Shown here: positions 1 through 8,467 of the stretch, piece after piece | How the letters are laid out: the number at the start of each line of letters is the position of its first letter | Position numbering within the stretch: the first letter of the stretch is position 1 | From: Methanospirillum stamsii | GTDB taxonomy: Archaea; Halobacteriota; Methanomicrobia; Methanomicrobiales; Methanospirillaceae | Length of the DNA stretch: 64,000 bases | Reading direction: 5' to 3' | Assembly (NCBI RefSeq): GCF_046244385.1 | Contig: NZ_CP176366.1 | Span: forward strand, 434,001 to 498,000 | Program-made: the position numbers and the translations under genes | Notes under the pieces: model-generated | What the model was told of the DNA's origin: nothing | What the model saw: the letters and a program-made list of their open reading frames with translations, nothing else | The model's database searches: none

Positions 1-308
1 CTGTCTTTCTCTTCACGGGCTTCCTTTAGAAGAGCACGGAGAGTCATAGCAAATTCATCTTCAAGTCCCCCGGGTGCCTGAGTCTTACCAGACTGAAAAG
101 TTGCAGGTTCTGATATAGGAGCAGTTCCTGACATCGGTCCAGGTTCATTTCCCATGGCTTTATTCTCCTCTTTGCATACTACACAAAGAGTTTCTCCTTT
201 ATATTCAAAAAGGGGAGAATGACAAACAGAACAGGTCTTTGCAAGCATTTTCCCTCCCTTTAAGAGGTACTCTGCCATTATTTCATCAGGACTTTTTATA
301 GGAGTCAT
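1..308 (-). CDS. UPF0148 / SSSCA1-like zinc-ribbon protein (3' end beyond window)
   Basis: The minus-strand frame opens with ATG at 306-308 and stays open to the window edge, so about 102 codons are visible and the C-terminus is missing. The N-terminus reads as a short helix (MAEYLLKGGKML) followed by a Cys4 zinc ribbon with CSVC and CVVC pairs separated by about 17 residues and containing SPLFEYKGE. This arrangement is typical of the archaeal UPF0148 family, related to the human Sjogren/scleroderma autoantigen 1 protein. A Gly/Pro-rich linker and a charged helix follow. The molecular role of the family is not established. It is divergent from the UPF0147 gene at 372. Confidence 0.75.
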   Translation of the reverse strand, partial: MTPIKSPDEIMAEYLLKGGKMLAKTCSVCHSPLFEYKGETLCVVCKEENKAMGNEPGPMSGTAPISEPATFQSGKTQAPGGLEDEFAMTLRALLKEAREEKD

Positions 309-371
309 CGGTCAGTACTGTTTTATGGGGTGGGGGTCTACTTATAAGCGAAGGTTCCAGCAGGTGATAAT

Positions 372-635
372 ATGCCAACTCCAGAACAAACCATCGATAT
401 CTGTATTCAGATGTTATCCGCCATTATTGATGATGGCACGATACCCAGAAATATACGCCGTGTAGCAGACGAAACCCGCACTATTCTTCAAAACCAGGAT
501 CGCCAGCTCGGTCTTCGGGCAGCAGAAGCAATTTCCAAGATTGATGAAATCAGTAGCGATCCGAATATGCCTGTCCATGCACGCACCCGCGTCTGGGAAC
601 TGGTCTCACAACTTGAGACTGTACCGCTCGATTAA
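372..635 (+). CDS. UPF0147 family protein
   Basis: An 87-residue all-helical acidic protein with the conserved archaeal UPF0147 pattern: an N-terminal helix, the segment DDGTIPRNIRR at about 21-31, and a C-terminal segment with MPVHARTRVWELVSQLE. The length is normal for the family. Its biochemical function is unknown; the family is very widespread in Euryarchaeota. ATG at 372 follows a weakly purine-rich stretch (aggttccagcaggtgata). It is divergent from the zinc-ribbon gene to the left and convergent with yjbQ. Confidence 0.8.
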   Translation: MPTPEQTIDICIQMLSAIIDDGTIPRNIRRVADETRTILQNQDRQLGLRAAEAISKIDEISSDPNMPVHARTRVWELVSQLETVPLD

Positions 636-654
636 TCACGCACATTCTGTTTTC

Positions 655-676
655 GGAGGAGAGTAAACTCTTCTCC
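655..676. terminator. Candidate hairpin between convergent genes
   Basis: An inverted repeat, ggaggagag - taaa - ctcttctcc, pairs at 8 of 9 positions and lies just after the UPF0147 stop codon, between that gene and convergent yjbQ. A short T-rich stretch (ccttttatg) follows on the plus strand. The position fits a transcription terminator. Archaeal terminators depend mainly on T tracts, so the hairpin may not be functional. Confidence 0.3.
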
Positions 677-716
677 AGAGCCTTTTATGTACGGTGGAGA
701 ATATGCTTTCCAAAAG

Positions 717-1136
717 TTACTCTCCTATAACAGTCACCATCAGGTGCCTGTCCCGTCTTTGCCTTGTATCAAGTTCAAGAAGGACTATCTGTTGCCAGGT
801 CCCAAGAACAAGCGCGCTGTCCCTTACCGGTACTGTCAATGAAGGACCGATCATGGCAGCTTTTACGTGGGAACGGCCATTCCCGTCACCCCACCGACTG
901 TCATGTGCATACGTAATATCAGATGGAGCACATACCGACAATGCCCGGGAGAGATCTTTTAGAACCCCGGATTCATATTCAATCGTGGTTATTGCTGCGG
1001 TTGACCCAGTAACAAAAATATGACAGATGCCAGTTTTAACACCGGATGAGCGGGCTAACTCCTGCACTCTGTCGGTGATATCTATAATATCTCCTTCACC
1101 CCTGGTGGAAAGAGTGATACTTCCGGAAATTACCAT
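717..1136 (-). CDS. YjbQ/UPF0047 family, secondary thiamine-phosphate synthase-like
   Basis: A 139-residue protein with the YjbQ fold signature: HIFVTGSTAAITTIE around residue 40-54 and WGDGNGRSHVKAA around 82-94, which carries conserved polar residues of the family. The length is standard. Bacterial YjbQ has been reported to have weak thiamine-phosphate synthase activity, but the physiological role is uncertain. The gene lies 58 bp downstream of thiC on the same strand, so it is probably co-transcribed with pyrimidine synthesis for thiamine. The pairing supports, but does not prove, a thiamine role here. Confidence 0.8.
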   Translation of the reverse strand: MVISGSITLSTRGEGDIIDITDRVQELARSSGVKTGICHIFVTGSTAAITTIEYESGVLKDLSRALSVCAPSDITYAHDSRWGDGNGRSHVKAAMIGPSLTVPVRDSALVLGTWQQIVLLELDTRQRRDRHLMVTVIGE

Positions 1137-1194
1137 TGTCTTAACAGTCGCATTCCGGGAAAAAAAGATCTTTTGGTAAAGTCAGGTGCAGATA

Positions 1195-2475
1195 TCAGTC
1201 AAGTTTTTTGATAACCTTGTTTGCTATCTTTAATGCACAATAATCACCGCACATCGTACAGGCGTCTGTGTCTGCAGAAGCACGCTCATTTCGGATCTGT
1301 CGTGCACGGGAGGGATTGATGGCCAGATTATACTGAGCTTCCCAATCAAGATCACGGCGTGCATGACCCATGGCCAGATCCTGCTCGGTCTTTTTAAGTT
1401 TAATCATGTCACCAACATGCGCCGCAATCCTGCTGGAGATGACTCCTTCGTAAACTTCTTCCGGATTTGGCAAGGCCAGATGCTCAGCAGGAGTGACATA
1501 GCAGATGAAGTCAGCACCATACATCGAGGACATGGCTGCACCAATAGCGGATACGCGATCATCATATCCTGGAGCAATGTCGGTAACAATCGGGCCTAAC
1601 ATATAGAAGGGTTTGTTTCCGGACATACGTTTCATAAGCCGGACATTGGTCTCCACCTGGTCAAGGGGAACATGACCGGGACCTTCGATAATTACCTGGA
1701 TACCCATCTCATGGGCACGATCACCAAGTTCAGTATTGATGATGAGTTCCTGAACCTGTGCACGGTCAGTTGCATCATGTATTGCCCCTGCCCGCATCCC
1801 ATTTCCGGTTGAAAGAGTTACTTCATGTTCTTTCAGAATCTCACACAGGTAATCAAACTCCGCATACAGAGGGTTTTCCTTGTCATTGTGGAGCATCCAT
1901 GCGGTAAGGAATGCACCTCCACGGGAACAGAGACCACCATGCCTTCCCTGTCTTTGAAGACGGTCAAGAGTAATTCGATTTACTCCGGTGTGGATTGCCA
2001 TGAAGTTGGTACCAAGTTTTGCCTGCTCTTCAGTAATCCTGAAAAGGTCATCCTCTCTCATGTGAATGACAGCACCATCTTTCCTGGCAGCTTCGATAAA
2101 AGCCTGGTATAATGGAACTGACCCGACGGAAAGGGAAGTTGCCTCAATGCAGCGTCTCCTAACCTCAACAAAGTCTCCACCTGTTGAAAGTTCCATAATG
2201 GTGTCAGCACCGGCACGCTCACCTGCTTTTACCTTTTCAACTTCCATATCAACGTCAACAATATCGGTGGAAGTCCCGACAGAACAGTTCACCTTGGTCT
2301 TCAGACCTCCTCCGATACCACAGAGTTTAACTTTTCTATATGGTGATACCGGAATTACAATCTGACCAGTTGCAATGCCCCTCCGGATAAAGTCTTCAGT
2401 AACGCCTTCCTGGGCTGCTACAACCTTCATTTCTTCGGTGATGATGCCTTTTCTTGCATCCTCGACTATTGACAT
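1195..2475 (-). CDS. thiC: Phosphomethylpyrimidine synthase ThiC
   Basis: ThiC is a radical SAM enzyme that rearranges aminoimidazole ribotide (AIR) to hydroxymethylpyrimidine phosphate, the pyrimidine half of thiamine. The 426-residue sequence shows the family blocks: a glycine-rich segment CGIGGGLKTKVNCSVGTSTD near residue 52-71, MELSTGGDF near 94, EGPGHVPLDQVETN near 264, and MLGPIVTDIAPGYDD near 292. The C-terminal cluster-binding Cys triplet is CTMCGDYC at about 406-413, spaced CxxCxxxC rather than the CxxCxxxxC of long bacterial ThiC. It lacks the bacterial N-terminal extension, as in other archaeal short forms. I see no recognisable TPP riboswitch in the 145 bp upstream. It probably forms an operon with the YjbQ gene. 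Confidence 0.95.
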   Translation of the reverse strand: MSIVEDARKGIITEEMKVVAAQEGVTEDFIRRGIATGQIVIPVSPYRKVKLCGIGGGLKTKVNCSVGTSTDIVDVDMEVEKVKAGERAGADTIMELSTGGDFVEVRRRCIEATSLSVGSVPLYQAFIEAARKDGAVIHMREDDLFRITEEQAKLGTNFMAIHTGVNRITLDRLQRQGRHGGLCSRGGAFLTAWMLHNDKENPLYAEFDYLCEILKEHEVTLSTGNGMRAGAIHDATDRAQVQELIINTELGDRAHEMGIQVIIEGPGHVPLDQVETNVRLMKRMSGNKPFYMLGPIVTDIAPGYDDRVSAIGAAMSSMYGADFICYVTPAEHLALPNPEEVYEGVISSRIAAHVGDMIKLKKTEQDLAMGHARRDLDWEAQYNLAINPSRARQIRNERASADTDACTMCGDYCALKIANKVIKKLD

Positions 2476-2620
2476 AGCCTATATGTTCCATAAGAAGATA
2501 CATAAAGGCTCTTTTTTACTAAAAAGAGGCAATTTTTGTTTATTGGAAAACAAGAAATATTGCTTATGCCTCATTTCACCCTGAATGTTCTATAGCAGGG
2601 AGATCAAAATATCATAAGAA

Positions 2621-3367
2621 GTGACTGAATCAATACATATAAACTTTGGAGGATTTGTCCCGCTTAGCACGGTAGACTGGCGAGGGAGGTCTGTTTGCGT
2701 CATTTTTTTCAGGGGGTGTCCGGTTAAATGCTGGTATTGCCATAACCATACTATTCTGACCGGTGAAGATAAGAGACCAATCGAGGAAATCAAGGATCTT
2801 ATCCGTTCATCTTCTTTACTCATCAGTGGCGTCATTTTTTCCGGGGGAGAAGCAACGATGCAACCACCTGCGCTTTTTTCACTGGCGGAATATTGTAAGT
2901 CAATGGGGCTGAAAAACGGACTTCATACAAATGGTGTATATCCGGATGTTATCCGAAAACTTATCGAAAAGCGGTTGATTGATCATATCGCCCTCGATAT
3001 CAAAGCCGAGTGGAACTTGTATACCGTGAGAGGAAAGGAACGGGCGGTTGGAAAACAGGTTAAAGAATCACTGACACTTTGTACTGCAGCATATCATGCC
3101 GGAACCCTCCCCGGTTTTGAGGTGGTAACAACCCTGTTCCCTGGATATGGTGAGGAGGTTATGACAATATCGCGCGATGTTGCTCCGGATGTGGATTTAG
3201 TCCTTCAACAGGGAGTGTACATAGGAATCAGACCTCTTGATATTCATGATTTGAAAAAAATTGCTGATACAATAAATCGCAGGGTCAGAATTCGCACGAG
3301 GAGTGATGGAGAAATATCATATGAAGGTAATAGCAGTTGTGGGGATGCCGGGATCAGGGAAGGGTGA
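2621..3367 (+). CDS. Radical SAM activating protein, anaerobic RNR activase type (NrdG-like)
   Basis: A 248-residue radical SAM protein. The SAM [4Fe-4S] motif is CPVKCWYC (CxxxCxxC) at about residue 34-41, preceded by GGFVPLSTVDW and followed by FSGGEATMQP, all typical of the anaerobic ribonucleotide reductase activase subgroup. It probably generates the glycyl radical of the class III reductase, although its target gene is not in the window. The start is GTG at 2621; no closer ATG keeps the conserved N-terminus. Its 3' end overlaps the next gene by 47 bp, implying translational coupling. It heads a tight co-directional cluster running to 5577. Confidence 0.8.
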   Translation: MTESIHINFGGFVPLSTVDWRGRSVCVIFFRGCPVKCWYCHNHTILTGEDKRPIEEIKDLIRSSSLLISGVIFSGGEATMQPPALFSLAEYCKSMGLKNGLHTNGVYPDVIRKLIEKRLIDHIALDIKAEWNLYTVRGKERAVGKQVKESLTLCTAAYHAGTLPGFEVVTTLFPGYGEEVMTISRDVAPDVDLVLQQGVYIGIRPLDIHDLKKIADTINRRVRIRTRSDGEISYEGNSSCGDAGIREG

Positions 3368-3869
3368 ATTTTCAACCGTTGCTCAGGAACTTGGGATACC
3401 AGTTGTGGTAATGGGGGATGTAATAAGAGCGGAAGTTTCAAATCAGGGCCTGCCACCAACTGATGAAAGTATGGGAATCGTTGCGCGAAAACTCAGAGAA
3501 CAATACGGAATGGCAGCAATTGCCCATGTTTGTGTTCCGACCATACAAAGACAACGAGAAAAAGTAATTCTTGTTGATGGCGTAAGAGGAGATGCTGAAG
3601 TTACCGAGTTTTCACAGGCATTTCCGGAATTCTCTCTTATTTCCATAGAGGCACCCTTTGAAACACGGTTTGCCAGACTTTCAGAGCGTGGCAGATCAGA
3701 TGACCTGATGAATATCAGCGAACTTATCGCACGGGATGAACGTGAGTGTTCTTTTGGTCTTGGAAAGGCAATGGGTCTTGCATCAGTCAGAATTGACAAT
3801 AATGGAACACGTGAAGAGTTCAGAGATAAAGTAAGGGAATATCTGACAAGGATGAGAGAGGGAGCATGA
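3321..3869 (+). CDS. UPF0200 family nucleotide kinase-like P-loop ATPase
   Basis: About 182 residues from ATG 3321; an alternative in-frame ATG lies at 3303, but 3321 places the Walker A near the N-terminus (VVGMPGSGKGEF) as in relatives. A VDGVRGDAEV segment follows at mid-protein, where the family carries its Walker B-like acidic residue. The family resembles dephospho-CoA kinase and adenylate kinase-type enzymes, and is often annotated as such in archaea, but the substrate is not established. It overlaps the upstream radical SAM gene and ends in an ATGA overlap with the downstream TIM-barrel gene. Confidence 0.8.
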   Translation: MKVIAVVGMPGSGKGEFSTVAQELGIPVVVMGDVIRAEVSNQGLPPTDESMGIVARKLREQYGMAAIAHVCVPTIQRQREKVILVDGVRGDAEVTEFSQAFPEFSLISIEAPFETRFARLSERGRSDDLMNISELIARDERECSFGLGKAMGLASVRIDNNGTREEFRDKVREYLTRMREGA

Positions 3870-4636
3870 GCATCCGGTTTTTTTTTGGATCGTCAGCTAA
3901 GGTCTGGGATGATATTTCATGGATTTATGGGATCGAAGAATCCGGTTTTGATGGCTGGGAGGTCTGTGCTGACGGAAATTACCATTTCAGTAAAAAGGGT
4001 CAGTACGAAATGGTTGTGGAAACATTGCAATCAACAAATCTTGACATTACTGTTCATGCCCCCTACGGAGACTTAAACCCGGCAGCTATCAATGATCCAA
4101 TCTGGCGGGAAACGGTCAGACAACTGACTGAATGCATCAGGCTATCCTCAGAAATTACTAACCGGGTTACCATCCACCCGGGTTATCTCTCCTGCACAGG
4201 AAAACTGGTTCCAGATAAGATCTGGCAGCTCCAGAAAGATGCGATGAAAGAGGTTGGAAAAGCTGCAACTGAATACGGTGTGGTTGCATGTCTTGAGAAT
4301 ATGCCGGATATCCCGGATTTTCTTTGCCGGTACCCTGAAGAAATCCTTGGCATTATTGAAGGGATTGAAGGTGTCTCCATGACCATTGACTTTGGTCATG
4401 CAAATACCATGGGAAAAGTTAAAGATTTTTTAAAAGTGCTTCCCTTAGCCTCTCACATCCACATTCATGATAACCATGGAAAGTCAGATGAACATCTTCC
4501 GATTGGAGAAGGAAACATTGACTGGAATCGTGTTTCAAATGCAATTATGAAAAATTACCAGGGAGTTGTTGTCGTGGAGGGACGATCCATTCCTGAAGCA
4601 AAGCGTTCATTTTCTGAAATCCGGGGGTGGAAATAA
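3866..4636 (+). CDS. Sugar phosphate isomerase/epimerase-like TIM-barrel protein
   Basis: 256 residues of the xylose isomerase-like TIM-barrel (AP endonuclease 2) superfamily. Metal-ligand motifs are visible: ITVHAPYGDLNP near residue 59, ENMPD near 143, TIDFGHAN near 173, HIHIHDNHGKSDEHLPIGEG near 197, and VVVEGRSI near 236. These supply the Glu/Asp/His set of this fold. The substrate is unknown; relatives include endonuclease IV and sugar epimerases. ATG at 3866 overlaps the previous stop (ATGA), and the stop overlaps the RNase Z start, so all are likely one operon. Confidence 0.8.
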   Translation: MSIRFFFGSSAKVWDDISWIYGIEESGFDGWEVCADGNYHFSKKGQYEMVVETLQSTNLDITVHAPYGDLNPAAINDPIWRETVRQLTECIRLSSEITNRVTIHPGYLSCTGKLVPDKIWQLQKDAMKEVGKAATEYGVVACLENMPDIPDFLCRYPEEILGIIEGIEGVSMTIDFGHANTMGKVKDFLKVLPLASHIHIHDNHGKSDEHLPIGEGNIDWNRVSNAIMKNYQGVVVVEGRSIPEAKRSFSEIRGWK

Positions 4637-5577
4637 TTTCCGGAGAAACCCTGCAGGTCTTTTTTCTTGGCACTTCTGGAGCACTACCTACAATATCACG
4701 AAACCTGCCCTGTATCCTCCTGAAGTGGGGATCTCATGATCTCATCTTTGACTGCGGCGAGGGATCTCAGCGTCAGATGATGAAAGCGCGTGCAGGGTTT
4801 TCTCCTGAAGTGATATATATTTCTCACTGGCATGCAGATCATTTTCTCGGGGTTGTCGGCCTTCTTCAGACCATGTCATTTAACGGAAGGGAACAGCCAC
4901 TGACCATCGTAGGTCCGGATTGTGTCCACGATATGGTAATCGATATTACCCGCCTCTGCCGGACCAGACTTGGATTTCCGGTAGAATCTGTAAAAGTAAA
5001 GTCTGGAGATATTCTCATATACGATGGATATTCAATCCGGGTTTTTGATGCTGACCATGGTATTCCGGGAGTAGGATACATTTTTGAAGAAAATATGAGA
5101 CCAGGTCGTTTTAACCGGGAAAAAGCCATTGAACTGGGTATCAGACCCGGACCCCTTTTTGGTAAACTTCAGAGAGGTTCTGATGTAACAATCACAGTGG
5201 ATGGTGAAGAACGAATTATTTCTCCCGAAATGGTTATGGGTCCCCTCAGGTCCGGAAGAAAGGTGATTTATACCGGGGATACTAGGCCGGTTCTTTCAGA
5301 ACTTGGTGATATCGGAGAAGATGCTGACCTTCTTATCCATGATGCAACTTTTGACCATCAGGAAGTAGAACGGGCAAAAGAATTTATGCATGCAACAGCA
5401 TCAGAGGCAGGGATGGTCGCAGAGACACTAAAAGCCCACCGGCTTGCCCTCTTTCATTTCAGTACCAGGTATACCTCTACAGAAACACACGTTACTGATG
5501 CAAAAACCCATTTTTCAGGGGAGATATTTGCTCCGAATGACCTGGATATCATTGACATTCCATTCAGAAATGAATAG
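4627..5577 (+). CDS. rnz: Ribonuclease Z (tRNase Z)
   Basis: RNase Z removes 3' trailers from tRNA precursors. The 316-residue protein shows FLGTSGALPT near the N-terminus, the zinc motif SHWHADHFLG (HxHxDH) near residue 63, DADHGIPGVGY near 138, YTGDTRP near 215, HDATFDH near 238, and the C-terminal HFSTRYT. The exosite segment between about 150 and 175 contains FNREKAIELGIRPGPLFG, as in short bacterial/archaeal enzymes. The start is GTG 4627, overlapping the upstream gene by 10 bp; no ATG lies between it and the conserved N-terminus. Full-length and apparently intact. Confidence 0.93.
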   Translation: MEIISGETLQVFFLGTSGALPTISRNLPCILLKWGSHDLIFDCGEGSQRQMMKARAGFSPEVIYISHWHADHFLGVVGLLQTMSFNGREQPLTIVGPDCVHDMVIDITRLCRTRLGFPVESVKVKSGDILIYDGYSIRVFDADHGIPGVGYIFEENMRPGRFNREKAIELGIRPGPLFGKLQRGSDVTITVDGEERIISPEMVMGPLRSGRKVIYTGDTRPVLSELGDIGEDADLLIHDATFDHQEVERAKEFMHATASEAGMVAETLKAHRLALFHFSTRYTSTETHVTDAKTHFSGEIFAPNDLDIIDIPFRNE

Positions 5578-5664
5578 GAAAACGATAGTCAGCACGTTAA
5601 AAAAGGGTACCCAATCGTCAGGAAAATCAAAAAAATAGTTAATAGAGAAAACAAAAACCTTTTT

Positions 5665-6207
5665 TTAGGCAGTAAGAATTACTCCTCCAGTATACCCATC
5701 TGACAGTTTTCTGGTCAATAAGAGACTTGCTCCAAATTTTGGTTTTAATTCAAGAGTAAATGTCCCTCCAGCGGCAGGCCCTCCCAAATTATCTAAACTA
5801 ACCTGTACTGATTGATCTGATGTAACGGAGGTAATTCCAGAAGGAGATGTTCCCGTAATTTCCTGGGGAGAACTTCCATCATGTGAGTAGATATACCTAA
5901 TGTCAGAAAGAGAACAGGGTTCATTCCCTTCAGGAACAATGATAAGAAAATCAAGAACTTTCAATTTTCCGGAATCCATTGTCCCGTATAAATAACCATC
6001 CACAACAACATTGGATGTTGCTTGTTTTACTCCTGCGCCTGTTGCCGCCTGAGCTTTTGCAGATGCAAAAAATCCGGAACCAATCAAAGAATAACTAAAA
6101 ACGGCTGCTACAACGATGAATGCAATAAGCACGATAGCCGCTTCCAGGCCACTGAATGCATTATCACTAAATGCATTACTTTTAAATTTTGATGCTTTTG
6201 ACCCCAT
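5665..6207 (-). CDS. Archaellin (archaeal flagellin) family protein
   Basis: 180 residues. A charged leader (SKASKFKSNAFSDNA) precedes the hydrophobic N-terminal helix FSGLEAAIVLIAFIVVAAVF, the class III signal/archaellin core. Prepilin peptidase cleavage would fall just before FSGLEAA. The rest is a Ser/Thr/Gly-rich beta domain (SGITSVTSDQSVQVSLDNLG), the typical archaellin globular part. It resembles Methanospirillum archaellins, which form the two polar filaments. No other fla/arl genes are in the window, so this is a detached archaellin copy. A T-rich stretch follows the stop on the minus strand. Whether it is a main filament subunit or a minor one cannot be told. Confidence 0.85.
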   Translation of the reverse strand: MGSKASKFKSNAFSDNAFSGLEAAIVLIAFIVVAAVFSYSLIGSGFFASAKAQAATGAGVKQATSNVVVDGYLYGTMDSGKLKVLDFLIIVPEGNEPCSLSDIRYIYSHDGSSPQEITGTSPSGITSVTSDQSVQVSLDNLGGPAAGGTFTLELKPKFGASLLLTRKLSDGYTGGVILTA

Positions 6208-6326
6208 ATTATTCCCCCCCCATTTGGAGAATAAGATGCAGATGCCCGTACGAGTTTAGGCATTACATAATGTAACTACTTTTTACTTAAATTTTTAATA
6301 ATTAAATTATTTCGAAATTGATTTGA

Positions 6327-6515
6327 ATGGTAAAAGAGAACAGAAAAATTTCTAAGGACATTTTCTCATATGATGGATCTCCTGAAATAGGAGAAAGGAT
6401 GATACTTTTCTACTCATATGAACCGTCCCATAATATGGAACGGTATTCTTCTGACGCGATACGTTACATTCCGCCTTCAATGGAGCAGAATTTTCTAATT
6501 CCTGCTGCCGGCTGA
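6327..6515 (+). CDS. Doubtful small ORF upstream of DHH gene
   Basis: 62 codons from ATG 6327, ending 16 bp before the first possible start of the next gene. The product is polar, with no membrane segment and no motif I recognise, and there is no clear ribosome binding site. It may be a chance ORF in the leader of the downstream phosphoesterase gene or a small leader peptide. It lies in the 324-bp gap between the archaellin and the DHH gene, whose first part (6208-6326) is AT-rich promoter-like sequence. Confidence 0.2.
   Translation: MVKENRKISKDIFSYDGSPEIGERMILFYSYEPSHNMERYSSDAIRYIPPSMEQNFLIPAAG
6422..6444. repeat. Near-perfect inverted repeat
   Basis: accgtcccat - aat - atggaacggt pairs at 9 of 10 positions. 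It lies about 100 bp upstream of the DHH phosphoesterase start and inside the doubtful 62-codon ORF. It could be an operator or an RNA hairpin in the leader; no function can be assigned from sequence alone. Confidence 0.3.
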
Positions 6516-6534
6516 CGGGCCGGATATCACTTTG

Positions 6535-8382
6535 GTGAATAATATGCCAACAGGAACAGAGACAATAGTTTACAGCTTAGGCGATGGGTGCAGTATTACA
6601 GACATCGTCATCGGTAAGACATATACCGGAACAATACAGGGATTTGCGAATTTTGGAGCGTTTGTATTCCTCAATAGTTCGATCAAAGGACTCATCCATA
6701 AATCAAACATGCTGATGAATCACCGGGAGGGAGATACTGTCATTGTCAGGGTTGGAAATATCCGTGATAATGGAAATATTGACCTTGAAGAGATCGTCAT
6801 TACATCCTATCAGATCCAGCCGGTTGTATGCAAACGAAAAACCACAAGACTCGAGGAACTCGAAAAGAAAGTAGGCAGGACAGTAACTCTTGAGTGCCAG
6901 GTTGCACAGGTAAAACAGACTTCCGGCCCCACGATTTTTACGCTTGTCGATGAAAGCGGCACAGAAAACGCTGCTGGGTTTATCGAAGCAGGTAAAAGAG
7001 CATTTCCTGAAGTAAATCAGGGAGATACTGTCCGGGCTACCGGTGATGTTATGATGCGGGGAGGTCAGGTCCAGGTGGAACTTTCCAGACTTGAGGCTTT
7101 GCATGGGGCAGAAGCAAAAGAGGTTCTTAATCGGATAGAACAAGCAATAGAAGACAGAGCACAACCTGCAGATATTCCCCTTCTCATTGATAGTCCGGTT
7201 CTTGAAAAACTGCTCCCGGAGATGCGCAAAATTGCTAAAGAAATCAGGAAAGCAATCTTCACTGCCCAGCCAATTCTTCTCCGCCATCATGCCGATGCAG
7301 ACGGTATCTGTTCTGCAGTTGCCATTGAGCAGGCAGTTGTTGCACTCATCAATGATTCAGGTGGAGATTATGATACCGCTAATTACCTGTTCAAACGGGC
7401 ACCATCTAAAGCTCCATTCTACGAGATTGAAGACATAGTCAGAGACCTTGACTACGCAACCAGAGATAATATCAGGTTCGGCCAGAAGATGCCCCTTATC
7501 ATGCTGACCGATAACGGGTCAACCGAGGAGGATCTTCCGGCGATGAAGATGGCAAAGGTTTATGGCATTCCCATGATTGTCTTTGATCATCATCACCCGG
7601 ATGAGATAGTAGACCAGTATCTCGTTGCCCACGTGAACCCGTACCACGTGGATGGTGACTATGGGATTACTGCCGGGATGCTCGGGACTGAAATTGCACG
7701 ACTTATCTTCCCAAAGGTTGATAATCAGATACGCCATATCGCCGGAGTTGCCGGAGTTGCAGACAGGAGTGAGGCACCAGAACGCCAACAATACCTTGAC
7801 CTTGTTGCGGATCAATACAGTGAAGAGGACTGCAGAAAAATTGCTCTGGCCCTTGATTACATTCAGTTCTATCTCAGGTTTAATGACGGTAAAGAACTAA
7901 TAAAGGATATTCTGGACCTCAATGGGGATCATGACCGGTACCGGAACATGGTTTCTCTCCTGGTAGCTGAAGCTGAATTTGCCATCGATGAACAGGTCAA
8001 AACCTGTATGCCGCATGTCATATCCTCTACTCTTCCAAACGGAGCGCATCTTTTCAAGATTGATGTGGAGATCCATGCTCACAAGTTTACCTTCCCGCCA
8101 CCAGGAAAAACATGCGGTGAGGTCCATGACAGATTATGTAAGCAGCACAGCCCTGAACCGGTAGTAACCCTCGGATTTGGACCTGATTTTGTTGTGCTCC
8201 GCTCACGTGGTGTTCTGATGAATATCCCCCAGATGGTTCGCGAACTCCGTGAAGAGATGCCAGGAGCCGGAGTGAATGGAGGGGGTCACCTTGTTGTCGG
8301 AAGTATCAAGTTTGTGGAAGGGATGAGAGAAGAGGTCATTGCCCGCCTTTCTGAAAAAATAGGAGCATTTCCAACGGCCTGA
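6535..8382 (+). CDS. S1/OB-fold DHH-family phosphoesterase (archaeal RecJ-like)
   Basis: About 615 residues. An S1 RNA-binding domain (GKTYTGTIQGFANFGAFVFL near residue 25-45) is followed by an OB-fold (LECQVAQVKQTSGPTIFTL near 115), then a DHH catalytic domain with RHHADADGIC near 250 and DHHHPDE near 345, and a C-terminal DHHA1-like part with GAGVNGGGHLVVGS near 580. The DHH motifs ligate two Mn ions. Archaeal members act as 5'-3' single-strand nucleases linked to replication or repair, but substrates differ. Possible starts are TTG 6532, GTG 6535 and ATG 6544; none has a strong ribosome site. Confidence 0.85.
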   Translation: MNNMPTGTETIVYSLGDGCSITDIVIGKTYTGTIQGFANFGAFVFLNSSIKGLIHKSNMLMNHREGDTVIVRVGNIRDNGNIDLEEIVITSYQIQPVVCKRKTTRLEELEKKVGRTVTLECQVAQVKQTSGPTIFTLVDESGTENAAGFIEAGKRAFPEVNQGDTVRATGDVMMRGGQVQVELSRLEALHGAEAKEVLNRIEQAIEDRAQPADIPLLIDSPVLEKLLPEMRKIAKEIRKAIFTAQPILLRHHADADGICSAVAIEQAVVALINDSGGDYDTANYLFKRAPSKAPFYEIEDIVRDLDYATRDNIRFGQKMPLIMLTDNGSTEEDLPAMKMAKVYGIPMIVFDHHHPDEIVDQYLVAHVNPYHVDGDYGITAGMLGTEIARLIFPKVDNQIRHIAGVAGVADRSEAPERQQYLDLVADQYSEEDCRKIALALDYIQFYLRFNDGKELIKDILDLNGDHDRYRNMVSLLVAEAEFAIDEQVKTCMPHVISSTLPNGAHLFKIDVEIHAHKFTFPPPGKTCGEVHDRLCKQHSPEPVVTLGFGPDFVVLRSRGVLMNIPQMVRELREEMPGAGVNGGGHLVVGSIKFVEGMREEVIARLSEKIGAFPTA

Positions 8383-8467
8383 TATTGGTCATGATAAATC
8401 ATGATAATTAAGGTAAGTTTAAATCCCTGCAATGGAATGTGTAAAGTACGCTGATGGAGGACAAATA

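Noticed and set aside
694..1023. Open frame on the plus strand across yjbQ
   Set aside because: It is the complement of the well-supported yjbQ coding sequence and shows no domain.
1825..2365. Plus-strand open frames opposite thiC
   Set aside because: Antisense shadows of thiC with no start site or family pattern.
2500..2535. Hairpin-like gctcttttttact/aaaaagaggc upstream of thiC, considered as riboswitch or terminator
   Set aside because: Too short and imperfect, and it lacks the conserved TPP-riboswitch core segments.
6703..7290. 195-codon minus-strand frame inside the DHH phosphoesterase gene
   Set aside because: Antisense to a clear multi-domain coding sequence; composition is low-complexity Cys/Phe/Ser.
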